Assembly: GCA_030447245.1 (NCBI GenBank)
Contig: JAUJPG010000002.1
Location: 13,486-77,485, forward strand
Length of the DNA: 64,000 nt
Source: Chloroflexota bacterium
GTDB taxonomy: Bacteria > Chloroflexota > UBA6077 > JACCZL01
Direction: 5' to 3'
Positions 1 through 8,690 of this stretch are shown in pieces (positions within the stretch are counted from its first letter, which is position 1; the number at the start of each line of letters is the position of its first letter). Made by a program: the position numbers and the translations under genes. Under the pieces are notes generated by a model. That model saw only the letters and a program-made list of their open reading frames with translations, had not been told where the DNA came from and did no database searches.

Positions 1-714
1 GATCCCGCGGCTCAGATCGGGCGGCGGCTGACCCCGCCCAGCGAGGCGTACGCCCTCGGTACCGACGAGCTCGGTCGCGACGTTCTGAGTCGGATCATCT
101 ACGGCACGCGGATCTCGTTGTACGTCGGCGTCGTCTCCGTCGGGATCGCGCTCGGGATTGGCGGAACGCTAGGCCTGATCGCCGGCTACTTCGGCGGCTG
201 GTTGGACAACCTCTTGATGCGGCTGATGGACGTCATGTTCGCGATCCCATCGCTGGTCCTGGCGATCGCCATCACCGGCATTCTCGGCCCCAGCCTGCGC
301 AATGCGATGATCGCCATCGGGCTCGTCTACACGCCCAACTTCGCCCGAGTCGCGCGAGGTCCGGTCCTGTCGGTCATCCAGCACGAGTACATCGCGGCGG
401 CTCGAGCGATTGGCGCGCGCGACTGGCGGATCATCGCGCGGCACGTCCTGCCCAACGTGACGGCCCCGCTTGTGGTCCAGACAACGCTGAGCCTCTCCAC
501 GGCGATTCTGGCCGAGGCGGTGCTGAGCTTCCTCGGCCTGGGCACCCAGCCGCCTGAGCCATCCTGGGGCACGATGCTCGGGACCGGTCGGAAGTTCATG
601 GAGACGGCGCCCTGGGTGGCCGTGTTCCCCGGGGCGGCGATCATGCTGGCGGTCCTCGGCTTCAATCTTTTGGGGGACGGCCTGCGCGACGCGCTCGACC
701 CGCGCCTGAAGTAG
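1..714 (+). CDS. ABC transporter permease, DppC/OppC type (5' end cut off)
   Basis: Inner-membrane permease subunit of a peptide/nickel-type ABC importer. The frame is open from base 1, so the N-terminus lies outside the window. The visible part starts just before the family motif GTDELGRDVLSR and continues through several membrane helices. The cytoplasmic loop that contacts the ATPase (EYIAAARAIGARDWRIIARHVLPN, here split as EYIAAARAIGA and HVLPN) is intact and is the clearest DppC/OppC signature. The C-terminus ends in DGLRDALDPRLK, which is typical of the family. The partner permease and ATPases are presumably upstream. The substrate cannot be told from this subunit. A TTG at 118 could mimic a start but lies inside the conserved domain. 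Confidence 0.93.
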   Translation, partial: DPAAQIGRRLTPPSEAYALGTDELGRDVLSRIIYGTRISLYVGVVSVGIALGIGGTLGLIAGYFGGWLDNLLMRLMDVMFAIPSLVLAIAITGILGPSLRNAMIAIGLVYTPNFARVARGPVLSVIQHEYIAAARAIGARDWRIIARHVLPNVTAPLVVQTTLSLSTAILAEAVLSFLGLGTQPPEPSWGTMLGTGRKFMETAPWVAVFPGAAIMLAVLGFNLLGDGLRDALDPRLK

Positions 715-782
715 AGGGTCACACGTTCGGGACGGCCGCGCGCCAGCCGCGGGGCTGTCCATGTCATGGAGGAGGAGAACTC

Positions 783-1724
783 ATGTCGCCTGCGCGTGCC
801 GCGAAGAAGACTGCCGAGTTCGTGTGGCTGAATGGGGAGCTCGAGCCGTGGGATTCGGCGACGCTCCACGTCAGCACCGTCGCTGCTACCGGCCACTTCA
901 ACGTCTTTGAGGGAATCAAGGCGTATCTGGGCAGCGATGGAGACACCCTGAACGTCTTCGGACTGGCGGCGCACATCCGTCGGCTTGCCGCTTCGATGAA
1001 GCTCACCCGGATGGCCTGCCGATGGACCGAAGACGAACTGTGCCAGGCGGTCGTCGACCTGCTGCGGAAGAACGGCACGCGGGAGGACAGCTACATTCGG
1101 CCGGTCGCGTTCTTCAGCGGGCTCCAGCACGCCGATTTTCCGTCCGAGCTGAACGCCGAGCCGGAGGTGCTCATCTGGACCCGCCCTTTCAAGACAACCC
1201 TCGGGACGGATCGGGCGCTGGCCTGCCAGGTCAGCTCGTGGACGCGCTTGACCGACAACCAGATGCCCCCGCGAATCAAGACCATGTCGAACTATCAGAA
1301 CAACCGCCTGGCCGCCCTGGAGGCCAGGACGAACGGCTACGATAGCGCGGTGCTCCTGGGCCCAGACGGCAAAGTGACCGAGGGCCCCGGGGCCTGCGTG
1401 TTCATCGTCCGCGACGGCGTCGCTTTGACGCCGCCGGTAACGGCCGGCATCCTGGAAAGCGTGACCCGCGCCGCCGTGATGCGCCTGCTCTCGGAGCTGG
1501 ACGTCCGAATGGTCGAGCGTCCGATCGACCGCACCGAGCTGTATCTGGCGGACGAGGCCTTCTTCTGCGGCACCGGCTGGGAGATCCTGCCGATCACCAG
1601 CTTTGACCGCCTGCCTGTCGGAAACGGCGAGATGGGGCCCCTGACACGCAACCTCGACCGGCTGTATCACGACGCGGTTCGCGGCGCCCGTGCTCGCGAT
1701 CGTGAGTGGCTGACGCGGGTGTGA
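783..1724 (+). CDS. Class IV (branched-chain-type) aminotransferase
   Basis: PLP-dependent fold type IV transaminase of 313 residues, close to the usual IlvE length. It is expected to move an amino group between branched-chain or related amino acids and 2-oxoglutarate in the cytosol. Lys166 in PRIKTMSNYQ is the likely Schiff-base lysine. The segment after it (GYDSAVLLGPDGKVTEGPG) and the later TPPVTAGILESVTR match the PLP phosphate-binding region. The start is set by a strong GGAGGAGGA ribosome site seven bases before the ATG. D-amino acid transaminase or aminodeoxychorismate lyase are alternatives within the same fold, but the IKTMSNYQ sequence favours the branched-chain group. It stands alone, 68 bp after the ABC permease. 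Confidence 0.88.
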   Translation: MSPARAAKKTAEFVWLNGELEPWDSATLHVSTVAATGHFNVFEGIKAYLGSDGDTLNVFGLAAHIRRLAASMKLTRMACRWTEDELCQAVVDLLRKNGTREDSYIRPVAFFSGLQHADFPSELNAEPEVLIWTRPFKTTLGTDRALACQVSSWTRLTDNQMPPRIKTMSNYQNNRLAALEARTNGYDSAVLLGPDGKVTEGPGACVFIVRDGVALTPPVTAGILESVTRAAVMRLLSELDVRMVERPIDRTELYLADEAFFCGTGWEILPITSFDRLPVGNGEMGPLTRNLDRLYHDAVRGARARDREWLTRV

Positions 1725-1934
1725 GCGTCAGGCCCGGGAGGTCCTGAGGACGAACAGCCGATGCCGGTGCAGCTGGCTCGTCCCGCATCACGGTGGCCGT
1801 TGGAGGGTCGAGGCGGGCCGGCTCTGAGGCGTCAGATCGGACCACGAGTGTATCCGCCTGAGCCGCCAGCAGGCTGGCGACGAGCCCGAGCGCGTCCGCG
1901 GCCGACGACCCGATCCGTCAGTCCGCGCGTGCGG

Positions 1935-2318
1935 TCAGTATTCTGACCGCGGGTCCTCGTCGTCAGACGGGCAGGACTCCGGTGCCACTGGCGAGTCCGG
2001 CAAGGGGGCGCCGACCCCTGGTCCGCCCGCCGCTCCCGGCGCGCTGGTGATCGTGGCCTGGGTCAGCCCCTGCTCATCCCGCGCCTCGATCTGGACGCTG
2101 CTGAACGGCGCGACCGCTAGGGCGGTGTCCAGGCGGAAGCGCCCCCGCGGATCCGAAGCCGCCGTGAACTGGTGGCTCGCACCGGCGGCGCGGACGGTGA
2201 TCTCGACGCGCTCACCCGGTCGGTAGCCTTCGCCGACGAGCACCAGTTGCCCGTTGCCGAAGGACGGGGTCATCCACCCCTGGGCGGCAGCTGCCCCGGC
2301 GATCAGGAGTGTCATCAA
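1935..2318 (-). CDS. Small secreted protein of unknown function
   Basis: A 127-residue protein with a short hydrophobic N-terminus (MMTLLIAGAAAAQG) that looks like a signal peptide. It is followed by a beta-rich segment (QLVLVGEGYRPGERVEITVR) that resembles the Ig-like 'EGYRPGE' repeats of secreted Chloroflexota and actinobacterial proteins. The tail is proline- and acid-rich. The start is a TTG at 2318 directly followed by an ATG at 2315, with a GGGAGGGAG sequence upstream at slightly long spacing. It lies downstream of, and in the same direction as, the subtilase and its lone prodomain, so the three may form one secreted-protein cluster. No enzyme motif is visible. Confidence 0.6.
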   Translation of the reverse strand: MMTLLIAGAAAAQGWMTPSFGNGQLVLVGEGYRPGERVEITVRAAGASHQFTAASDPRGRFRLDTALAVAPFSSVQIEARDEQGLTQATITSAPGAAGGPGVGAPLPDSPVAPESCPSDDEDPRSEY

Positions 2319-2465
2319 CGGGGCCAGCGCTCCCTCCCGCTGATCAGCACAGGTGGGTCGAAGAGGGTGACCCCCCCGAACGGGCGTTGCCCGGCCTGGA
2401 CAAGGGCGGCGCCCGCCCCCGGGGACGCGAGCCGGAAGTTCGTGCCTTCCTGACTGCCGCTGCCC

Positions 2466-2828
2466 TCACGGGCCGCACAGCTGGGTACTGTCTGGAGGAT
2501 TCTCCGGAATCCGGACGATCCCATTGGGCTCGGCGTAGACCACCTCCGGGTCTGCCTGGAACTCGGCGACCTTCTCCGGGATGGTCCCCGCCGGAATCGA
2601 CAGCACGTGAACCTCAATGTGGGGAATGACCGACAAGACTGTGGCTCCGTGCCGAGCGCTGACCAGATGCGGGTCGGCCCAGGGTGTGAACTTCACCAGC
2701 AGTTCGTCGGGAACACACTCGGGCGGCAGGGGAGGCCATGGCTGGTCGGCATTGGCGACCAGCGCGACCATGCTCGTCAGTGCGAGCACTGCCAGACTCG
2801 AGCCCAGCCATCGCGTCGGACCGATCAT
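2466..2828 (-). CDS. Stand-alone subtilase prodomain-like secreted protein
   Basis: After a hydrophobic export segment (MIGPTRWLGSSLAVLALTSM), the protein consists of one domain only: DELLVKF, then SVIPHIEVHVLSIPAG, then DPEVVYAEPNG. This is the fervidolysin/S8-type propeptide pattern. It is homologous to residues about 36-110 of the complete subtilase encoded just upstream (EILVKFRPG, VIPGIDVKVLSVPVG, NPNVLFAEVNG). No catalytic domain follows; the gene stops soon after. It may act as a separate folding chaperone or inhibitor for the neighbouring protease, or be a remnant of a duplicated subtilase. The frame is open further upstream to 2990, but the ATG at 2828 (or a GTG at 2837) begins the export signal. 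No strong ribosome site is seen. Confidence 0.6.
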   Translation of the reverse strand: MIGPTRWLGSSLAVLALTSMVALVANADQPWPPLPPECVPDELLVKFTPWADPHLVSARHGATVLSVIPHIEVHVLSIPAGTIPEKVAEFQADPEVVYAEPNGIVRIPENPPDSTQLCGP

Positions 2829-3003
2829 CAGTCGCACCGGGCAATAGGGTTCCAACGAATGACGCTTGTCGCGGTTTGGCGCGCCGTCTGTCTGTCTAAT
2901 AACGGTTCGCCCCACAGTCTTGGCAAGCAGGCGCGCAAAACCGCAGCGACGCGGCCGCTCCGCTGACCAGTGCGGCCCCACCCGCAACAACTGCTATAGA
3001 GGA

Positions 3004-4293
3004 TTAGCAGGCCGCGATCCCCAGTACTGCCCTGCACGCGTTGACCCGCCCCGAGCGCCAGTAAGACCCGGTGCCGACGATCTTGTCGGCACTCTGCTCA
3101 ATGATATTGCGGACGCATTCGCTTCCGCTGCACGTGCCAGTCGACCAGACCAGCCCCGCGACGCCGGCCACGTGCGGAGAGGCCATCGACGTGCCGCTGA
3201 TCGTTCCGTACGTGACACCCCTCTTCCAGATCCTGTTGGCGTGATCGGGCGCGGTCGACAGGATGTCCTTGCCCGGCGCAGCAACGTCGACCCATGCGCC
3301 GTAGTTGGAGAAGCTCGCCTTGGCGTCGTTCCGGTCCGTCGCGGCGACTGCGATCACGTTGGTGTAAGCAGCAGGATAAAACATGCTGCTGTTCCCGTCG
3401 TTGCCGGCCGCCGCGACCACGACCACGCCCTGACCCCAAGCGTAATTTACTGCCAACTCAACCGTGCTCGAAGCGCCGGAGCTACCCAGACTCATGTTGA
3501 TCACCTTGCTGGCACCTCTGACGGGGTCGGCGCTCCAGGTGATACCGTTGGCTATCCAGGACCAGTTTCCGCTTCCATTGTCGCCGAGGACCTTCACGTT
3601 ATAGAGCGGACAGTCGGGACACGTGCCGGAGACGCCGGTCGAGTTGTTGTTGGTCTTGGACCCGGCAGTTCCGGCGACGTGGGTGCCGTGACCGTACTTA
3701 TCTTCCGTCGTGCTGCTGGTCGTGAAGTTTATGTCCTTATCGACTTTCTTGCTGTTGCCCCTGAGGTCCTCGTGGCTCAGGTCGATCCCGGTATCGAGGA
3801 TGGCAATCGGTCCGTTCCCATTGCCTTTGGTCCCGCCGTCCCTGGTCCAGGCCTCGTAGGCGTCTATGTCCGCGTCGGTCGTGCCGCCGTTCTGCCCGGT
3901 GTTGCGGTATTGCCACTGGTCGTGGAACCTGGAATCGTTTGGGTAGGCACTGGTACCATGGTCCACCGCATGGTAGCGGCCGTTCACCTCAGCGAACAGG
4001 ACGTTCGGGTTGCGCTCCAAGGCAGTAACCTGGGAGCGCTCTCGGCCAACTGGCACGCTGAGCACCTTGACGTCAATCCCCGGTATGACTGCCTTCTCCT
4101 GGACCCCGTTTTGTCGATACGCCTCGCTGACCCCCTGGGGTGACGTGCCCGGCCTAAACTTGACCAGGATCTCGCCGGGCTCGAAGTCGATCAATGGCTG
4201 AGCCGACGCCAAACTCTGCGGGCCCTGAGCGGACTGCAGCACCAGCAGCAGAACAAACGAACCGGCCAGCACGAACCTACCTGCCAGTCTCAT
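3004..4293 (-). CDS. Secreted subtilisin-family serine protease (S8, thermitase-like)
   Basis: A complete 429-residue extracellular protease: signal peptide (about 1-32), propeptide (about 36-110), then the catalytic domain. The triad residues are Asp167 (AILDTGID), His202 (GHGTHVAG) and Ser369 (GTSMASPHVAG); Asn298 in AAAGNDG supplies the oxyanion hole. The ATG at 4293 has a GGAGGG ribosome site eight bases upstream; in-frame codons further 5' lack one. The C-terminus carries several cysteines (GTCSGSECVRN, ending in AAC) that could form disulphides. Directly downstream are a stand-alone copy of the prodomain and a small secreted protein in the same direction. It probably degrades external protein. 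Confidence 0.93.
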   Translation of the reverse strand: MRLAGRFVLAGSFVLLLVLQSAQGPQSLASAQPLIDFEPGEILVKFRPGTSPQGVSEAYRQNGVQEKAVIPGIDVKVLSVPVGRERSQVTALERNPNVLFAEVNGRYHAVDHGTSAYPNDSRFHDQWQYRNTGQNGGTTDADIDAYEAWTRDGGTKGNGNGPIAILDTGIDLSHEDLRGNSKKVDKDINFTTSSTTEDKYGHGTHVAGTAGSKTNNNSTGVSGTCPDCPLYNVKVLGDNGSGNWSWIANGITWSADPVRGASKVINMSLGSSGASSTVELAVNYAWGQGVVVVAAAGNDGNSSMFYPAAYTNVIAVAATDRNDAKASFSNYGAWVDVAAPGKDILSTAPDHANRIWKRGVTYGTISGTSMASPHVAGVAGLVWSTGTCSGSECVRNIIEQSADKIVGTGSYWRSGRVNACRAVLGIAAC

Positions 4294-4463
4294 TGGTGAC
4301 CCTCCGCTCTTGCTTTTCGCCAGCGTAATATACCACGAGTGCCGAACGGACCGGGACCCAGCTTGACACGAGGCAAGTGGCAGGCAACGACAGCCGTCCA
4401 GCGCGGGCCCCATGTGCGACCCTTCGGAGCATTGGCTCAGTCCCCAGCCTCCCCGTCCGGCAG

Positions 4464-4754
4464 ATGCAGGTGCGGTGCGATCTCAGCGGCTGTGGCGTGT
4501 CGAAGGGTTACCTGAGCCGCCTCGAGACCCGGAAGGTCAGGGACCCGAACCCGAACATCCTCCGCACCCTGGCCGACTGCTACGGGGCGGACTGCCTCCA
4601 ATTCATGCGGCAGAACGGCTACCCAGTCCCGATCCCATCGAACGGAGGGTGCGACCATCTGGTCTTCGCCGGCGCCGAGCACCTGACCGAAACCGAGCGC
4701 ACCGACATCCTGGACATCATCACGCTGAAGCTCCGCCGACGCTGGGCGAGCTGA
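4464..4754 (+). pseudogene. Truncated XRE-family helix-turn-helix regulator
   Basis: The peptide from codon 1 reads MQVRCDLSGCGVSKGYLSRLE and then LRTLADCYGADCLQFMRQNGYP. This matches the second half of an XRE DNA-binding domain (recognition helix GVSKGYLSRLE and the following helices). The first helices are missing: between 'DLS' and 'GCGVSKG' roughly six residues of the usual 'LSQRELAxRxGVSKG' are absent, which suggests a small in-frame deletion. The remaining 40 residues are an acidic tail. The frame is open back to 4377 without a recognisable domain. Probably non-functional, though a short functional variant cannot be excluded. Confidence 0.5.
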
Positions 4755-4936
4755 TCGCCAGCACGCGGCTCGAACCCGACGAGTGGCATTCCGCTTGCCC
4801 GCGGTCAGGGGTCGCGGACACTCCACCCATCGCCGGGGCCATGGGCGACGACGCCGGGGCGCACCTGCGTCCAGGGGCGGCGCCAAGGCGACCCAGCTGT
4901 CAACCAACTCGGTCCAAGCCGTGTGTCGAGCGTGGG

Positions 4937-6845
4937 TCAGGCGCTTCTGACCTGGATGCTGTTCCAGCCGCTGGCGCCGTCGGTGCTGGGAGGACGAAGT
5001 CGCGGGTCTGGAGCTGGCACCGCCACCTGCCGTCCGTCGCGCGGGCGACGAGCCTGGCGGTCTCGCCGGCGGTGGTTGAAGGTGCCTTCCCAGCGCACCC
5101 AGGCGTCCCTGCCGGGGCGGGCTCGACGAAGGTTGCCCGGCTGCCAGGAGCCGCCGCCGTCGGCGCTGAACTCCACCTTCAGGATCCCGCGGTCGGCTGC
5201 GTACGCGATGCGGCGATCCGCTGCTGGCCGGGGGCGAGCGGCGCGCCCGAGGCGGGCACGTCGATCCTGGACATGGTCTTGACGAGACCGTCTTTGTTCC
5301 AGTTGCGCTGGGCGTACCAGTCGGGGACCACGCGGTTCAGCGGCCGAATGCCGCGGACCCACTTGGCGCTTTTGTAGCCGTAGCGGCCGGGCACCAGCAC
5401 TCTCGACGAAGTCCGGGTAGCCGTGCTCGTCGCGCGGGGGAGGACCTCGCCGTTAATCTCGTAGGCGACGAGCGTCTGCCCGGATCGAGCGCGGCTTCGA
5501 CGGGGATGGTGCTGGTGAACTCGTCGGCCCCGACCAGCGACACGGCGACGACGCCCTTTGGCTTGCGCGCGTACCTGACCACGCGGTTCAGCGGCCGAAT
5601 GCCCGCCGGCCAAGTCGAGCACGGTCTTGAGCGGCACGCCCCTCCAGGCGGCGGTGCTGATCAGATCGCAGCCCGGCACCAGGGAGCACTCCGAGACGTA
5701 GTTGCTGATGCACTCGAGCGTCTTGGCGATCTCGACAGTCGGGAGCTGGCGGAGGGTTCGATAGTCGAGCTGGACCCGGCGCTTGCAGCTCGCCGTCCAG
5801 TACGAGTCGCCAGCCCTCGGCTCGATCATCGGATCGGACACCGCGTTCTTGGTGACGTGGTAATGGTTCTCCGTGGCGGTGATCAGCTCCGCCAGCGTGC
5901 CCGGCTGACGACCGCCCGCCGTGATCGCACCGTACTCGTCGCGAGCAATCTGCTTGCTCATCGGCCGCGGGGCCGGCAGGCCCGCGGTGGCAGTCGGCGC
6001 GGCCGTCGGGCCTGCCGTGGGCGCGGACGTGGGTGGGGGTGTTGGGGCGGCGCTAGCCTGCAACTGGGCCGGGGTCGCGCTGGCGTCCGTGGCGCTGGCG
6101 ACCGGCGTCGATAACGGGGGCGAACTTGGCGGTGCAGTCGCGGTGGGGGCCGCGGAGTTGGCCGCTGTCGCCGCGATTCCGGGCGTCGGCTCGACCCTGG
6201 CGAGGGGCAGCTGCTCCCTCCGCCGCGCCGGCCGAGCCAGAGGACTGCCAGGAACGATGCCGTGGCTGGTGCGAGCCCTGCCAGGAACGCGCGGCGCGCC
6301 ACAATCCCCGGCGCGATCCGCCGGTGGCTGGCCGGAGTCCGCTCCACGGCCTCGGTGGAGCGATCGCTCCACCAACGCCCGAGCAGCAGGAGCGTGGAGT
6401 AGGTCAGCGCGATCGTCAGGTACGCGGCATTGACGAGCGCGGGTCCCTCGAAGAGCTCGCTCCCGAAGAGCCCACCCCGGTGATCGGCATGATGCCGCCC
6501 ATCGCCACCAGGTACAGCGCGGGCCGGACGCCCAGATGGTCCAGGGCGAACGCGCGAGCTGCCCCCGGCAGCGTTCCGAGCGCGAGGAGAGCCAGCGCCA
6601 TGCCGCCGGCGGCCGTGTAGAGCGCGTACACCTTGGCCTGGGCCCCGAAGCGTCCAATGCCCGATTCAAGGTCTCGGCGGCACGAAGACCAGTACCCACT
6701 CCATCACGCGTTCCGGCAGCGTCCGGATCTGGAACGCGTCCCGCGCCCAGAACATCAAGCCAATCGCCACGGCCGTGGCGATCGACGCGACCGCCAGGCT
6801 CGTGACGGGCTTCCGCCCAGCTCGATCGCTGGCGTGTCTTTGCAT
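4937..6845 (-). pseudogene. Membrane-anchored sulfite-oxidase-type molybdopterin oxidoreductase, broken by many frameshifts
   Basis: Reading across frames gives one protein. It has an ATG at 6845 with a GAGAGGTGAT site, several N-terminal membrane helices (MALALLALGTLPGA), a Tat-like RRAFLAGLAPA segment near 6270, a Pro/Thr/Ala-rich linker, then the molybdopterin domain (ENHYHVTKNAVSDP, TLECISNYV, AWRGVPLKTVLDLAG, VPGRYGYKSAKWV) and the C-terminal dimerisation domain (GILKVEFSADGGGSW). TLECISN carries the cysteine expected to bind molybdenum. At least six frame changes separate these parts, so no intact product is possible as read. Either the gene has decayed or the sequence contains indel errors. 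An internal 27-bp direct repeat is described separately. Confidence 0.75.
5326..5603. repeat. Pair of 27-bp perfect direct repeats inside the molybdopterin oxidoreductase
   Basis: The same 27 bases, beginning GACCACGCGGTTCAGC and ending GAATGCC, occur at 5326-5352 and 5577-5603, 251 bp apart. The downstream-gene copy encodes the in-place GIRPLNRVV of the oxidoreductase. The other copy puts the same peptide next to LDLAG, where homologues normally have a different, shorter sequence. Confidence 0.85.
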
Positions 6846-7037
6846 TGCCTGATCACCTCTCGGCGGGCGCCACTCACCGCGGTGAATTGGTCGCTCGTCA
6901 AGGCTACGCCAGCCGCTGGCGGCTGGATCAGCGCGTGAGCCGGACAGCGCAGGACGTGGAACGGCGTACGGTTGTCCCTACCGACCTCCGGGTGTGGGGC
7001 TGCACGTGGACGACCCGCAGCATGGGACAGGCCGGCG

Positions 7038-8552
7038 CTAGCGGACGGGTGCGCCCCGGGCCGATCCGGCCAGCGCCGCTCGGGCACTCGCAGTACGGCC
7101 CGCCCGGCGTCCGAACACGGCGCCGGCCATCAGCCCGCTCCCGCCCGGATAGTTGTGGTAGAACAGCCCGCCGACGAGCTCGCCGGCGGCGAAGAGCCCG
7201 GCGATCGGCTTGCCCGCACGATCGAGCACGCGCGCGTCGGCGTCGATGCGCACGCCGCCGAAGGTAAACGTGATCCCAACGGTGACCGGGTAGGCCAGGT
7301 AGGGCGGGCTGTCGAGCCGCTGCGCCCAGTTCGACTTGGGCGGCTCGACGCCGAGCGTGCGCTTACCGTCCTTGATCGAGGGATTGAACTCGCCCTCCTG
7401 GACGGCCGCGTTGAAGTCGTCCACCGTGCGCTCGAGCGCTTCCGGCTGGAGCCCGAGCCCGGTGGCCAGCTCGCGGATCGTGTCCGCGACGACCCTCGTG
7501 GCGCTCGGAATCATGTACTCGTCTTTCCGCAGCAGCGGGACGACCTTCTGATCGTACAGCTGGTAGGCTATCGCGCCCGGCTGCCGCAGGACCTCGCGGC
7601 CGTACTTGGCGTACGTGTAGTTGCGGAAGTCGGCCCCTTCGTCGACGAAGCGCCTGGCCTCGCGGTTGACGATCAAGCCGATCGGGTAACCGAGCTTCGA
7701 GAGCTGGTTCGTCAGCTCCCAGTCGCCGGTCGGCGGCGCGTCGGCGTCCCAGAAGACGGCGTGGCAGCCGCTCCAGTGCCCGTAGGGCTGTGCGCCCGCC
7801 TCCAGCGCCATGTGGAGTCCCTCGCCCGTGTTGGCCGCGGTGCCGCGCACTTTGGCGATGTCCCAGTTCGGTCCAAGATACTGGGCTCGCATGCGCGGGT
7901 CGGCCTCGAAGCCACCGCTCGCCAGGATCACCGCGCCCGCGGCGATCTCTTCGCGCGTGCCGGCTCCGACGACCGTCACGCCGTTGACCCCGCCCCGCCC
8001 GTCGCGCAGCAGACCGACGACCGGCGAGTCGTAGCGAACCTCGATTCCACTGGCGCTCGCAGCTGCCGTGTGCTGCTCCATCAAGCCGCGACCACCGTCG
8101 ACCGTTCCGAGCGCCAGTCCGCCGAAGAACTGAACTCGCTCGCCAACCCGGAACGACTGACGGGCGTACATCAGCTCCCAGCGGATGCCCTGATCCCGCA
8201 TCCAGCGGACGGTCTCAAGAGATTCGCCAACGAGGATGGCGCTGAGCTCAGGATCAGAGCGGCCTTCGGTCAACGTGCGGAGGTCAGCCATGAAATGGTC
8301 GGTGGTATAGGCGGGCAGATCGATGCTGGCCGCCTGTTCGTCGCTCAAGTCGTCGACGAGTGAGCGGACGTCGTCGAGCGTACCGTAGGCAACGCGGAAC
8401 GCACCGGCAGTGAAGTAGCTGTTGCCGCCGGATCGGTTCCGCGGAGCTTTCTCGAGCACCAGGACGCGCGCGCCGTGCGCGCGAGCGGCGTGGGCTGCAC
8501 AGAATGCGGCGTTCCCCGCTCCCACGATCACGACGTCGTACCGTTCGCTCAT
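7038..8552 (-). CDS. FAD-dependent oxidoreductase, tricarballylate dehydrogenase-like
   Basis: A 504-residue flavoprotein of the fumarate reductase/succinate dehydrogenase A family, best matching the TcuA (tricarballylate dehydrogenase) branch. The N-terminal dinucleotide fold is VVIVGAGNAA (Gly11, Gly13). Further family blocks are RNRSGGNSYFTAGAFR, AVILASGGFEADP and the C-terminal FAD-binding GLFYHNYPGGSGLMAGAVFGRRAG. No signal peptide is present, so it is cytosolic and probably oxidises or reduces a carboxylated substrate. An ATG with a GGAGG site sets the start. It follows a zinc alcohol dehydrogenase by 138 bp on the same strand, so the two may act on the same substrate. The exact substrate is unknown. 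Confidence 0.85.
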   Translation of the reverse strand: MSERYDVVIVGAGNAAFCAAHAARAHGARVLVLEKAPRNRSGGNSYFTAGAFRVAYGTLDDVRSLVDDLSDEQAASIDLPAYTTDHFMADLRTLTEGRSDPELSAILVGESLETVRWMRDQGIRWELMYARQSFRVGERVQFFGGLALGTVDGGRGLMEQHTAAASASGIEVRYDSPVVGLLRDGRGGVNGVTVVGAGTREEIAAGAVILASGGFEADPRMRAQYLGPNWDIAKVRGTAANTGEGLHMALEAGAQPYGHWSGCHAVFWDADAPPTGDWELTNQLSKLGYPIGLIVNREARRFVDEGADFRNYTYAKYGREVLRQPGAIAYQLYDQKVVPLLRKDEYMIPSATRVVADTIRELATGLGLQPEALERTVDDFNAAVQEGEFNPSIKDGKRTLGVEPPKSNWAQRLDSPPYLAYPVTVGITFTFGGVRIDADARVLDRAGKPIAGLFAAGELVGGLFYHNYPGGSGLMAGAVFGRRAGRTASARAALAGSARGAPVR

Positions 8553-8690
8553 GCAGCCTCCGCTCGCGCCATCACTTCGGTCCCGTTTGCTGGTCCCACT
8601 CGCCCCACAGTGGTCCTCCGGCCGGCACGTGTCGAGGAGCTCACGCCGTTGCAGGACCGCGAGGTCCCCCGCGGGATCGATGGTACTCCG

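Noticed and set aside
327-1670. A 447-codon open frame on the minus strand
   Set aside because: It lies antisense to the ABC permease and the aminotransferase, has no domain, and its length is explained by high GC.
2866-4143. A 425-codon plus-strand frame
   Set aside because: It is the mirror of the subtilase gene, whose catalytic motifs and ribosome site are clear.
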